Shown here: piece after piece, positions 1-7,733 of the stretch
Layout: every line of letters starts with the position of its first letter
Position numbering within the stretch: position 1 is the stretch's first letter
Source: Acidovorax sp. A1169
GTDB taxonomy: Bacteria > Pseudomonadota > Gammaproteobacteria > Burkholderiales > Burkholderiaceae_C
Reading direction: 5' to 3'
DNA length: 64,000 nt
Assembly: GCF_030704685.1 (NCBI RefSeq)
Contig: NZ_JAUZDX010000027.1
Coordinates: 16,368 to 80,367, forward strand
Notes under the pieces: generated by a model
Database searches by the model: none
Told to the model about the DNA's origin: nothing
Seen by the model: the letters and a program-made list of their open reading frames with translations, nothing else
Program-made: the position numbers and the translations under genes

Positions 1-2
1 AC

Positions 3-1241
3 CGCGGCGTAGAGCCTTTGCTCGACGCCGGGGTGGACTACCTGCCCTCGCCCGACGACATCGTCCGCGAAGGCGGCAAACCGGCAACGGCGGCCGACCC
101 GTTCGCGGCCCTGGCGTTCAAGATCGTCACCGACGACCATGGCGCCAAGGTGTTCGTGCGCGTGTACGCAGGCCGGCTGGCCCGCGGCGACGTGGTGCTC
201 AACACCAGCACGGGCAAGACCGAGCGCGTGTCGCGCCTGTACGAAGTGCATGCCGACAAGCACATCGAGCGCGACGAGCTGGTGGCCGGTGACATCGCCG
301 CCATCGTGGGCCTCAAGGACACGCTGACGGGGCACACCCTGAGCGACCCGGCCCACCCCGTGGTGCTGGAGCAGATCAGCGTGCCCGAGCCGGTGATCCA
401 CGTGGCCATCGAGCCCAAGGCGAGCGCAGACCAGCAAGGCCTGTCCAAGGCCCTGCAGTCCCTGCTGCGCGAAGACCCGAGCCTCAGGCTGCAGCACGAC
501 GCCGAATCCGGCCAGACCATTCTGTCCGGCATGGGCGAGCTGCAGCTCGAAGTCTCGATCGAGAAGCTGCGCGCACGCCACGGCGTGAACGTGTCGGTCG
601 GCCGCCCCCAGGTGGCTTATCGCGAAACCATTTCAAAGAGTGTGGAGGTACACCATGTGCACAAGAAGCAAACCGGCGGCCCCGGCCAGTTCGCCGAGGT
701 GAGGCTGCTGCTTGAGCCCCTGCCAAGGGGCGAAGGCATCCGCTTTGAAAACCGCATCGTCGGCGGCGCCGTGCCGCGCGAGTTCATCCCCGCAGTGGAG
801 GCCGGCATCCGCCGCGCCGCCCTGGCAGGCGTGGTCGCCGGCTTCCCCGCCGTGGACTTTGTCGCCACGCTGGTGGATGGCAGCTTCCACGAGCGCGACT
901 CGTCCACGCTGGCCTTCGAGCTGGCGGCCATGGCCGCCTTCCGTGAAGGGTTTGCGAAGGCCGGGCCCCAGGTGCTCGAACCCGTGATGGCCGTCGAGGT
1001 CATCACCCCGGCCGACTACCTGGGCGATGCCATCGGCGACCTGAACCGCCGCCGCGGCGTGGTGCGCGGCCAGGGCCAACGCGGCAACGCCGCCACGGTC
1101 GAGGCCGAGGTACCGCTGAAAGAGATGTTCGGCTACATCGGTAGTTTGCGTGCGCTGTCTTCGGGGCGTGCGCAGTATTCGATGCAGCTGGACCACTATG
1201 GGGTGGTGCCTGCGGGGGCGATGGCTGCGCTGGTGGGCTGA
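3..1241 (+). CDS. Elongation factor G, C-terminal part (5' end outside the window)
   Basis: This is the C-terminal ~412 residues of a translational GTPase of the EF-G family; the frame is open at the left edge, so the GTPase domain lies upstream. The first residues seen contain YLPSPDDI, the EF-G segment at the end of the G domain. Domain II follows (VFVRVYAGRL), then domain III (SGMGELQLEVSIEKL) and domain IV with the hallmark HKKQTGGPGQFAEV and later ALAFELAAMAAFREGF. Domain V contains a GDLNRRRG motif. EF-G drives ribosomal translocation and recycling in the cytoplasm. I cannot tell whether this is the main fusA gene or a second EF-G paralogue, because the G domain and the neighbouring str operon are not visible. 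A hairpin-plus-T-tract terminator follows directly. Confidence 0.93.
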   Translation, partial: RGVEPLLDAGVDYLPSPDDIVREGGKPATAADPFAALAFKIVTDDHGAKVFVRVYAGRLARGDVVLNTSTGKTERVSRLYEVHADKHIERDELVAGDIAAIVGLKDTLTGHTLSDPAHPVVLEQISVPEPVIHVAIEPKASADQQGLSKALQSLLREDPSLRLQHDAESGQTILSGMGELQLEVSIEKLRARHGVNVSVGRPQVAYRETISKSVEVHHVHKKQTGGPGQFAEVRLLLEPLPRGEGIRFENRIVGGAVPREFIPAVEAGIRRAALAGVVAGFPAVDFVATLVDGSFHERDSSTLAFELAAMAAFREGFAKAGPQVLEPVMAVEVITPADYLGDAIGDLNRRRGVVRGQGQRGNAATVEAEVPLKEMFGYIGSLRALSSGRAQYSMQLDHYGVVPAGAMAALVG

Positions 1242-1278
1242 ATGAGCCGGGCTTGATGGCCTGGCAGCGCAAAGACGG

Positions 1279-1316
1279 AAGGGGCGTGGACGGGAGTCTG
1301 CGCCCCTTTTCTTTCT
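1279..1316 (+). terminator. Intrinsic terminator of the EF-G gene
   Basis: The arms AAGGGGCG (1279-1286) and CGCCCCTT (1301-1308) form an 8-bp stem around a 14-nt loop and are followed by a T-rich run (TTCTTTCTT). It lies 38 nt after the EF-G stop codon, as expected for Rho-independent termination. Confidence 0.75.
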
Positions 1317-1438
1317 TGCGACAAGCGCATGCATGGCCGCATTCCGCCAGAAGCTCACATGGTCCTCACAGACTTCATGCTCAGCTCACACCGCGCCTCA
1401 ACACTTGCGCGCAATTTAGAGACTCGTGAAGGTTGGCA

Positions 1439-2062
1439 ATGGGTATCGTAATCATGGCTGTTGGCTTCGGCTTGTTCTGCATGGCGCTATTGGGAGTGGC
1501 GGTCTTCTTCACGGCAAAGGGGATTGCATACGCCCTCGGGTCAGCGGCCTACCTGCTGTTTCAACGCCGACCTCCGGCGGCAGCACTGCGTCTTGCGTCA
1601 GCCGCTTGCACCCTCTGCCTGTTGATTCTGCTGCCCATGCGAGGGTGCGACTATCTGCAGGTGCAGATGTACCGCAAGGCGATCCCACCGCAGTTCGAAC
1701 TGCTTGACGCCATCTACCACGATGAGATCTCTGGCTTTCGAGAGGGCTGCGGCATGGCCATCTTCCGTCTTTCCGACGAGAGCATTGCGAGGATTCACCA
1801 CGGAGGCTTGGGCTACCTGGAATCAGCTCGCCAGGGCCGAGATGGCACGCCTTACCACCACTACGAACCGTGGACAGCCACCCCGGCATCTAAACAAGAG
1901 AACCTCTTTCGCGGTGCCCATTGCGTGAAAAATGCGCCCGCATTGCTACAGCAGGCACAGCAACGCGTTGACAAGCAAGGCGCCTTCTTCACGACCGGCC
2001 CCGAGCACGATCTGGTGCTCGTACCTTCTCTGGGATTGATCATCTTCTCGTACGACGGTTGA
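1439..2062 (+). CDS. Hypothetical membrane protein
   Basis: A 207-residue protein that I do not recognise. The ATG at 1439 is chosen because GAAGG (1428-1432) sits 6 nt upstream; an in-frame TTG at 1433 would add two residues. Two hydrophobic stretches (about residues 2-40 and 51-68) predict two or three membrane segments, and the remaining two thirds look like a soluble domain rich in charged and aromatic residues, with LVLVPSLGLIIFSYDG near the end. Fairly isolated position between EF-G and a toxin-antitoxin pair; no functional clue from context. Base composition is slightly lower in GC than the flanking genes. Confidence 0.6.
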   Translation: MGIVIMAVGFGLFCMALLGVAVFFTAKGIAYALGSAAYLLFQRRPPAAALRLASAACTLCLLILLPMRGCDYLQVQMYRKAIPPQFELLDAIYHDEISGFREGCGMAIFRLSDESIARIHHGGLGYLESARQGRDGTPYHHYEPWTATPASKQENLFRGAHCVKNAPALLQQAQQRVDKQGAFFTTGPEHDLVLVPSLGLIIFSYDG

Positions 2063-2169
2063 GTTGCAGTCCATGAAGGCGACGCGACCCCAGAGGAACT
2101 GAGGAAACTGAAAAGACCAAAGAGAGTGCGTCACTACTGCTGCGTTGGAGCGGCGCCGGACCGATTTTT

Positions 2170-2197
2170 CTTGCCGTGCAACGGGGCGGATGATAAT
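2170..2197 (+). promoter_or_regulatory. Likely toxin-antitoxin promoter, near-leaderless
   Basis: A -10-like hexamer GATAAT (2192-2197) is preceded by TTGCC-type sequence at about 2171-2176 with 15-16 nt spacing. Initiation about 7 nt downstream of the -10 would fall at the antitoxin ATG (2207), giving a leaderless or near-leaderless message. No Shine-Dalgarno sequence is visible before that ATG. Prediction by eye only. Confidence 0.4.
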
Positions 2198-2217
2198 CTA
2201 GTCAGAATGACCAGATT
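2195..2217. promoter_or_regulatory. Palindromic operator over the antitoxin start codon
   Basis: Arms AATCTAGTCA (2195-2204) and TGACCAGATT (2208-2217) are inverted with 9 of 10 positions paired, around the centre GAA. The site overlaps the -10 box and the antitoxin start codon. Phd/YefM-type antitoxins repress their own operons by binding palindromes at the promoter, so this is the natural autoregulatory site. Confidence 0.6.
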
Positions 2218-2521
2218 CAACGCACCCGATAGCCCATCCTCCGCCAAGCGCCCGGCCCCGCCTCCGGGGCACTGGCTGCTTCAGGACGCAAAAGCACGCT
2301 TTAGCGAGCTGGTGCGGCGCGTGCGCAGCGAGGGTCCCCAGCATGTCACCATCCACGGGCGGGATGAGGTCGTCGTCATCGCGGTGGAGGACTTCCGGCG
2401 CCTGCAGGGCGCACGGACCGGCCAGGCATTGGTCGATGCCCTCCAGGCCTCGCCCCACCAGGACATCGAGTTGGCGCTGGCACCACCCGTGGCCGCACCC
2501 GTTCGGGACGTGGACCTGTGA
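2207..2521 (+). CDS. Phd/YefM-family antitoxin
   Basis: A 104-residue type II antitoxin. The DNA-binding Phd/YefM fold begins at the conserved WLLQDAKARFSELV segment (about residues 25-38) and continues through VTIHGRDEVVVIAVEDFRRL. The C-terminal ~40 residues are the probable toxin-wrapping tail. The first ~23 residues (Pro/Ser-rich) are longer than in typical family members, but no other start codon lies between 2207 and the conserved core. Its stop overlaps the toxin start by four bases (GTGA), the usual translational coupling of antitoxin and toxin. Expression is probably autoregulated through the palindrome at 2195-2217. Confidence 0.88.
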   Translation: MTRFNAPDSPSSAKRPAPPPGHWLLQDAKARFSELVRRVRSEGPQHVTIHGRDEVVVIAVEDFRRLQGARTGQALVDALQASPHQDIELALAPPVAAPVRDVDL

Positions 2522-2943
2522 AGGGCTTCCTAGTCGACACGAACATCCTGTCCGAGTTGCGGCGTCCCCGCCCGGAACCCCGGGTGGTCGCCTTCGTCAG
2601 CGCCCAAGCGCTGGAAAGCCTTTTCGTCAGCTCCGTGAGCTTCGCCGAAATCCGTTTCGGCATCGAGCGGATCGACGACCTTCACAAGCGGTCCGTCCTG
2701 ACGGATTGGCTGAACCTCGAACTGCGTCCGATGTTCGAGAACCGGCTGCTGCCGGTCAGCGAGGATGTCATGCTGCGATGGAGGCTCCTGGTCGAGGAGG
2801 GCCGCAAGGCGGGCCACTCGTTTCCACAGCCGGACCTCATCATTGCGGCCACCGCCTTGCACCATGGCCTGTCCGTCGTGACCCGGGATACGGGCGGGTA
2901 TGACAAGACTGGCGTTTCGTTGGTCAATCCTTGGGTGAATTGA
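2518..2943 (+). CDS. PIN-domain toxin ribonuclease (VapC/FitB type)
   Basis: A 141-residue PIN-domain endoribonuclease, the toxin of the pair. It starts with GTG overlapping the antitoxin stop. The acidic metal-binding residues expected of the family are all visible: D7 in FLVDTN, E44 in SFAEI, D106 in PDLIIAATA and D124 in VTRDTGGY. Length is normal. PIN toxins cleave tRNA, rRNA or mRNA when released from the antitoxin; the target of this one cannot be inferred. The pairing of a Phd antitoxin with a FitB-like PIN toxin is common in proteobacteria. No sign of degeneration. Confidence 0.9.
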   Translation: MKGFLVDTNILSELRRPRPEPRVVAFVSAQALESLFVSSVSFAEIRFGIERIDDLHKRSVLTDWLNLELRPMFENRLLPVSEDVMLRWRLLVEEGRKAGHSFPQPDLIIAATALHHGLSVVTRDTGGYDKTGVSLVNPWVN

Positions 2944-3194
2944 AGGTGAACTTGCAATAGCAAAGTACCCGGTCTGATGGTGCAAAACGAGCGCAGAACC
3001 ACCAGCTCACGCCGGCACTGCCTTCATGCCATCAATTCCAGTGATTGATTGCACTCGCAGCATTTCTACAAACTGCGCTCCCGCCAACAGCAGCGCAATC
3101 GTCTCATTGTGGCCGCAATAGCGCTGGCTTCCGTGTTGCGTTCCCGCGCCACCGCTTGTCGCGGCGCTGGCAGCGCCCCTACCATGGCCCTCCC

Positions 3195-4562
3195 ATGCCT
3201 ACAGACACCAGCGCCACCCCGACGACCACCACTCTCCCCCACCGCTTCCTGCGCTTCCTCGGCCCCCTGCTCGCCACCAACCTGCTCCAGGCGCTCGGCG
3301 GCACGGTGATCACCATCTGCCTGGGGCAGTTGCTGGGCGCGCGGGCCCTGGCCGCGGCGGTCAGCTTCTTTCCGCTGTTCATGTGCTGCATCGCGTTCGT
3401 GATCGGGCTGGGCGCGGGCTCGTCGGTGCTGGTCGGCCAGGCCTGGGGGGGGCGCGACACTGACAAGGTGCGCCGCGTGGCTGGCGCCGTGCTGGTCGGC
3501 GGCTTGGCACTGGGCTGCTTGGTGGCGGTGCTGGGCGCCACGGTCATTGGCGAGCTGCTGCGCGCACTGGGCACGGCAGACGATGTGCTGCCGGAGGCGA
3601 TTGCCTATGCGCGCATCCTGTTCCTCGCGATGCCGGTGCTGTTCGTGCACCAGCTGGCTGCGGCCCTGCTGCGCGGCCTGGGTGACACGACCACGCCGCT
3701 GCGCGTGCTGGTGCTGGCATCGGGCCTGTGGATGCTGCTCACGCCGGCCTTCATCCTGGGCTGGCTCGGGCTGCCCCGGCTGGGCACCGCCAGTGCTGGT
3801 TGGGCGAGCCTCATCGGCAATGGCGTGGCCGTGGCCTGGCTCGCGTGGCACTTGCACCGCAAGGACCACCTGCTGGCCCCAAGGCACCTGCGGCCCCACC
3901 TGCGCTGGGATGTGCCCCTGCTGCGCACCGTGGCGCGGCTGGGCGTGCCCACCGGGCTGTTCTTTATCACCAGCTCGCTGGCCGATGTGCTCTTGCTCCG
4001 GCTGGTGAACGGCTACGGTTGGCAGGCCACGGCCGCCTGGGGCACGGTGAACCAGGTGATGGCCTATGTGCAGATGCCCGCCATGTCGATTGCGATTGCA
4101 GCCTCTGTGTTTGCAGCGCAGGCCATTGGCGCCAACAACCCCGATGAAGTGCGCCGCGTCACGCGGGTGGGGCTGTGGATGAACCTGGGCCTGACCGGCG
4201 GCCTGGCCTGCATCGTGGCGGCGGCCTCTCCACTGGCAACCCGCCTGTTCACCAGCGACCCGGCCGTCGTGGGCCTGGCCGCCACGGTGCTTCGCATCAC
4301 CGTATGGGGCAGCCTTGCGTTCGGCATGGCCAGCGTGTTCACCGGCGTCATGCGCTCGGCGGGCACGGTGCGCGTGCCCACCACGATCTCGCTGTCTTGC
4401 CTGGCCTTCTTGCTGGTGCCGCTGGCCTACGCCCTGCAGCAGGTGCTGGGCCTGCAGGGCATATGGGCCAGCTATCCGCTGACCTACCTGTGCGCGCTGG
4501 TGCTGCAGGCGACCTACTTCTACGCCGTGTGGCGCAAGCGGCCGATCACGCGGCTGGTGTAG
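3195..4562 (+). CDS. MATE-family multidrug exporter
   Basis: A 455-residue inner-membrane protein with about twelve hydrophobic helices in two homologous halves, as in MATE (multi-antimicrobial extrusion) cation-coupled antiporters. Family-typical features are QALGGTVITICLGQLLGARALAA in the first half and the paired FxxP/VPTGLFFITSSLADVLLLRLV segment opening the second half. The ATG at 3195 is preferred over further-upstream in-frame codons because the protein then begins with a short hydrophilic tail directly before helix 1. It probably exports cationic drugs or metabolites; the substrate is unknown. It is followed by a TPR-like gene on the same strand, 82 nt away. Confidence 0.9.
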   Translation: MPTDTSATPTTTTLPHRFLRFLGPLLATNLLQALGGTVITICLGQLLGARALAAAVSFFPLFMCCIAFVIGLGAGSSVLVGQAWGGRDTDKVRRVAGAVLVGGLALGCLVAVLGATVIGELLRALGTADDVLPEAIAYARILFLAMPVLFVHQLAAALLRGLGDTTTPLRVLVLASGLWMLLTPAFILGWLGLPRLGTASAGWASLIGNGVAVAWLAWHLHRKDHLLAPRHLRPHLRWDVPLLRTVARLGVPTGLFFITSSLADVLLLRLVNGYGWQATAAWGTVNQVMAYVQMPAMSIAIAASVFAAQAIGANNPDEVRRVTRVGLWMNLGLTGGLACIVAAASPLATRLFTSDPAVVGLAATVLRITVWGSLAFGMASVFTGVMRSAGTVRVPTTISLSCLAFLLVPLAYALQQVLGLQGIWASYPLTYLCALVLQATYFYAVWRKRPITRLV

Positions 4563-4644
4563 CGTGGCTGGCGGGTCTGCTTGACCTCAAGTGCGGTTGA
4601 TGTTTTATAAACACGGGCAATGCAACTACCAAGGCCCCTGCACC

Positions 4645-4989
4645 ATGGACATGAAACCCCTCGAAGCCCTGCTCCAGCGCGGGGTGGACAACGCCGTGCT
4701 CAGGTTCACGCTGGGATCGCACTACCTGAAGATGAACGACGCAGGCACAGCCATCACCCACCTTCAGCGGTGCCTGCAATGGTCCCCGGACTACTCGGCC
4801 GCGTGGAAGCTGCTGGGCAAGGCCCACGCGCTCAACGCCAACACCGAGGCCGCACAGGACACCTGGACCCAGGGCATGGCCGTGGCCGACCGAATGGGTG
4901 ATCACCAGGCCCGCAAGGAGATGCAGGTCTTCCTGCGCCGCCTGCAGCGCACAGACCAGCCCCCAGGTATCAGCCCCTCCACATCCTGA
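4645..4989 (+). CDS. Tetratricopeptide-repeat-like small protein
   Basis: A 114-residue soluble protein built of helical TPR-like pairs: the segment around residues 18-50 (LGSHYLKMNDAGTAITHLQR) and the next (YSAAWKLLGKAHALNANTEA) carry the small/large residue pattern of TPRs. Start is the ATG at 4645 (MDMKPLEALL). TPRs mediate protein contacts, so it may be an adaptor; no partner is evident. Its 3' end overlaps the convergent gene on the other strand by 20 nt. Confidence 0.75.
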   Translation: MDMKPLEALLQRGVDNAVLRFTLGSHYLKMNDAGTAITHLQRCLQWSPDYSAAWKLLGKAHALNANTEAAQDTWTQGMAVADRMGDHQARKEMQVFLRRLQRTDQPPGISPSTS

Positions 4990-5323
4990 ATGTCACGTAC
5001 AGGGTGTACGCCAGGAACAGCACTATCCACGCCAGAAAGAACATGTTGCTCCAGTACTGGCCCGCCTGCTCTGCCAGGGTGTAGACCTGCCCTCGGCACC
5101 CCTTTCCCACGCATTCGATCTCGCCCTTGGCCAGCGCACGCAGCAGGCCGAAGGACAGAAAGCCGGTGATGGCAGCGCACACCACGAAGCCCACCGGCCC
5201 CAGGGGCGGCTTGGTGACTTCGTCGTTCTCGTCGCGATAACCTTTGGCAAGCTGCTTCTGCCCATAGCGGTACACGGCATACCCGAGAAGAAGCATCAGC
5301 GTGTAGTAAATGATGTCGATCAT
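4970..5323 (-). CDS. Small three-helix membrane protein
   Basis: A 117-residue protein of unknown function. Three hydrophobic segments (about residues 4-20, 43-64 and 92-110) predict an inner-membrane protein with two charged or cysteine-containing loops (GEIECVGKGCRG holds two cysteines). Start is the ATG at 5323 (MIDIIYYTLM); the ribosome-binding site is weak. Its 3' end overlaps the convergent TPR-like gene. I do not recognise a family. Confidence 0.65.
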   Translation of the reverse strand: MIDIIYYTLMLLLGYAVYRYGQKQLAKGYRDENDEVTKPPLGPVGFVVCAAITGFLSFGLLRALAKGEIECVGKGCRGQVYTLAEQAGQYWSNMFFLAWIVLFLAYTLYVTFRMWRG

Positions 5324-5491
5324 GTCATCAAGCCGTGGTGTCGATGAGGTGGATAAGCAGGCAGGCTGGCGGATAAGACGTTGGCAACGATGGTATCCGA
5401 GCGCGGTTGGGTGGCGCTTGAGCCCATGCAGACACAGGGCCAACCCCGATCCGTGTGATGATGTCAACCGAACTAGAACGGACACACTTCC

Positions 5492-7069
5492 ATGGCAACC
5501 CCTCCCGACAATATCAGCATGGCCCTGTTTTGCGACTTTGAAAACGTCGCCCTGGGCGTGCGCGATGCGCAGTACGACAAATTCGACATCAAGCCCATCC
5601 TGGAGCGCCTGCTGCTCAAGGGCTCCATCGTGGTCAAGAAGGCCTATTGCGATTGGGAGCGCTACAAGGGCTTCAAGGCCACCATGCACGAGGCCAATTT
5701 CGAGCTGATCGAGATCCCCCACGTGCGCCAGTCGGGCAAGAACTCGGCCGACATCCGCTTGGTGGTGGACGCGCTGGACCTGTGCTACACCAAGTCGCAC
5801 GTCAACACCTTCGTCATCATCAGCGGCGATTCGGACTTCTCGCCCCTGGTCTCCAAGCTGCGCGAGAACAACAAGCAGGTCATCGGCGTGGGCGTCAAGC
5901 AGTCCACCTCGGACCTGTTGATCGCCAACTGCGACGAGTTCATCTTCTACGACGACCTGGTGCGCGAAAAGCAGCGCGCCCTGGCCCGGCGCCAGAGCCC
6001 CGGCTCGCCGCCCGCGCCGCGCCGCACACCCGAGGAAGAGCGCAGCCGCAAGGAATCGCAGGACGTGCGCCGCGCCCAGGGCGTGGAGCTGGCGGTGGAG
6101 ACCTTCGAGGCCCTGACCTCCGAGCGCGGCGACAGCGGCAAGATCTGGGCATCGGTGCTCAAGGAAGCCATCAAGCGCCGCAAGCCCGATTTCAGCGAAA
6201 GCTATTACGGCTTTCGCACCTTCGGCAACCTGCTCGAAGAGGCGCAGGCGCGCGGGCTGCTGGAGTTTGGCCGCGACGAGCGGTCCGGCGCGTATGTGTT
6301 CCGCCACCTGGGCGCAGTGGCCGGCGACGGGCTCGAACCTGTAGGCCGCAGCGATGCAGCCCCCGCCGAACGCCAGGGCAACAACGCGGGCAACCAGCGC
6401 CATGACTTCCACGCCGTGGCAGCGCTGCCGGATGCCTCCGGCGGCAGCGGCGAAGGCGGTGGTGGGCGTGGCGGCCGCTCACGCGGGCGCCGTGGAGAAG
6501 GCTCCGCGCGATCCGGGGCGGCGCAGCAGCATGCGGATGCGCGGCAAGACCTGCAGCAGCCACAGCGTGCAGACGCCCGCACAGACCACCAGGACGCCGA
6601 TGAGCGCGACGACGCGCCAGCCGAGCGCCCGGCCCGCACCAGCTACTTCACCCAGCCAGCGCCCGCCCCCGTGCCAGCGCCAGAGCCTGCTGAAGCACAA
6701 CCGCCCTACCGCGACGAGCCGGCAGACGATGCCTCGGCCGAAGACGAGCGTGCCGAGGCAGCAGCCGCTGCGATGGTAGACGCGCTGGGCGACGCTTCAG
6801 ACAACGTTGGCGCAGCAGCTGCGGCCCCCGCGCGAGCGCCCCGCAGCCGCCGTGCGGCAACGGCACCTGCACCGCGCAAGGGCGCAAGCAGCGGCGGCGG
6901 GCGCAAGCCAGCCGCAGCGCAGGCCGAAGCACCTGCGGCCGAGCCCGCACCGGCAAGGGCCAAGAAGGCGGCCACTGCCGCCCCTGCGGTCGCACCCGCC
7001 AAGGCTGCGGCTGTGCCCCGCGCACGCAAGCCACGCGGTGAAGGCAAGTCGGCCAAAGCTGCGGAATAG
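5492..7069 (+). CDS. NYN-domain ribonuclease with OST-HTH/LOTUS domain
   Basis: A 525-residue protein in three parts. Residues ~8-155 form an NYN (PIN-like, LabA/DUF88) domain with the acidic residues D15 (CDFEN), D87 (SADIRLVVDALDL) and D113/D115 (SGDSDFSPL), suggesting an RNA-cleaving nuclease. Residues ~197-273 form an OST-HTH/LOTUS domain, an RNA- or G-quadruplex-binding winged helix. The rest is a long low-complexity tail rich in Ala, Pro, Gln, Arg and Glu, probably disordered. The NYN-LOTUS arrangement is widespread in bacteria and is thought to act in RNA processing, but physiological roles are unclear. Monocistronic; the divergent membrane-protein gene begins 168 nt upstream. Confidence 0.88.
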   Translation: MATPPDNISMALFCDFENVALGVRDAQYDKFDIKPILERLLLKGSIVVKKAYCDWERYKGFKATMHEANFELIEIPHVRQSGKNSADIRLVVDALDLCYTKSHVNTFVIISGDSDFSPLVSKLRENNKQVIGVGVKQSTSDLLIANCDEFIFYDDLVREKQRALARRQSPGSPPAPRRTPEEERSRKESQDVRRAQGVELAVETFEALTSERGDSGKIWASVLKEAIKRRKPDFSESYYGFRTFGNLLEEAQARGLLEFGRDERSGAYVFRHLGAVAGDGLEPVGRSDAAPAERQGNNAGNQRHDFHAVAALPDASGGSGEGGGGRGGRSRGRRGEGSARSGAAQQHADARQDLQQPQRADARTDHQDADERDDAPAERPARTSYFTQPAPAPVPAPEPAEAQPPYRDEPADDASAEDERAEAAAAAMVDALGDASDNVGAAAAAPARAPRSRRAATAPAPRKGASSGGGRKPAAAQAEAPAAEPAPARAKKAATAAPAVAPAKAAAVPRARKPRGEGKSAKAAE

Positions 7070-7258
7070 GCCGCTTTGCGCATCCTTGCGGCCGAGCGAC
7101 TACCGCCGCTGGCCGCAAGGGCCCCATCGGACATGTAGCGGTTGTTGCTGTCGTCGAGGACAGGGGACTCATCCACCCCTTCTACGAATCGCCAGCATAG
7201 CCATGGAGGCCGCCATGCGCATGGCGCAAGGCCACAGGGAAGCGCTCGCCGGCGATTT

Positions 7259-7477
7259 TTACCTGCGACCTGGTCGCCTGCGCAGTGCAGGGCGTTCAGC
7301 AGGAACGCACGCAGACCCTGCCGGGCGGCGCAAGGCCACCGCCGCTGCGGCCAGCCCAGGCACCACCCATTTGGCCCGACACGCATAGGTGACCTGGCCA
7401 CCGCAGACAGGGCACTGGGCCGAAGTGCGCTTGGGGATTGGAAAGCCGACGCCTCTTGAACACCAAGGGCATTTCAT
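7259..7477 (-). CDS. Small zinc-ribbon-like protein
   Basis: A 72-residue ORF starting at the ATG at 7477 (MKCPWCSRG). It has two CPxC knuckles (CPWC near residue 3 and CPVC about 20 residues later) spaced as in a four-cysteine zinc ribbon, followed by a short hydrophobic stretch (VVPGLAAAAVAL) and an Arg/Pro-rich end. The zinc ribbon is the only recognisable feature. The basic, low-complexity tail suggests the 3' end may be altered. It is convergent with the NYN-LOTUS gene. Confidence 0.45.
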   Translation of the reverse strand: MKCPWCSRGVGFPIPKRTSAQCPVCGGQVTYACRAKWVVPGLAAAAVALRRPAGSACVPAERPALRRRPGRR

Positions 7478-7733
7478 TTCAGCGGCGTACTTGGTTCGGG
7501 TGGGAGCATCAGAGGGGAAGAGGCGTCGAGAGCGGCCGCTACAAGCACTCGACAAAAGTCTAGGTTGCGCTCGGCTCCATGGGGCTGTCGGCACCGCCAT
7601 GCCCATGGCCAGAGGACTTCATACCCACATCACACAGGCTCGCAATACTCGATCCAAGGCCCGACAGCGGCCTCTTCAGGATCGACAGACAGGGCGCGGC
7701 GGCGGGCCGGCCCAGGCATGAGAGCAACACCCC

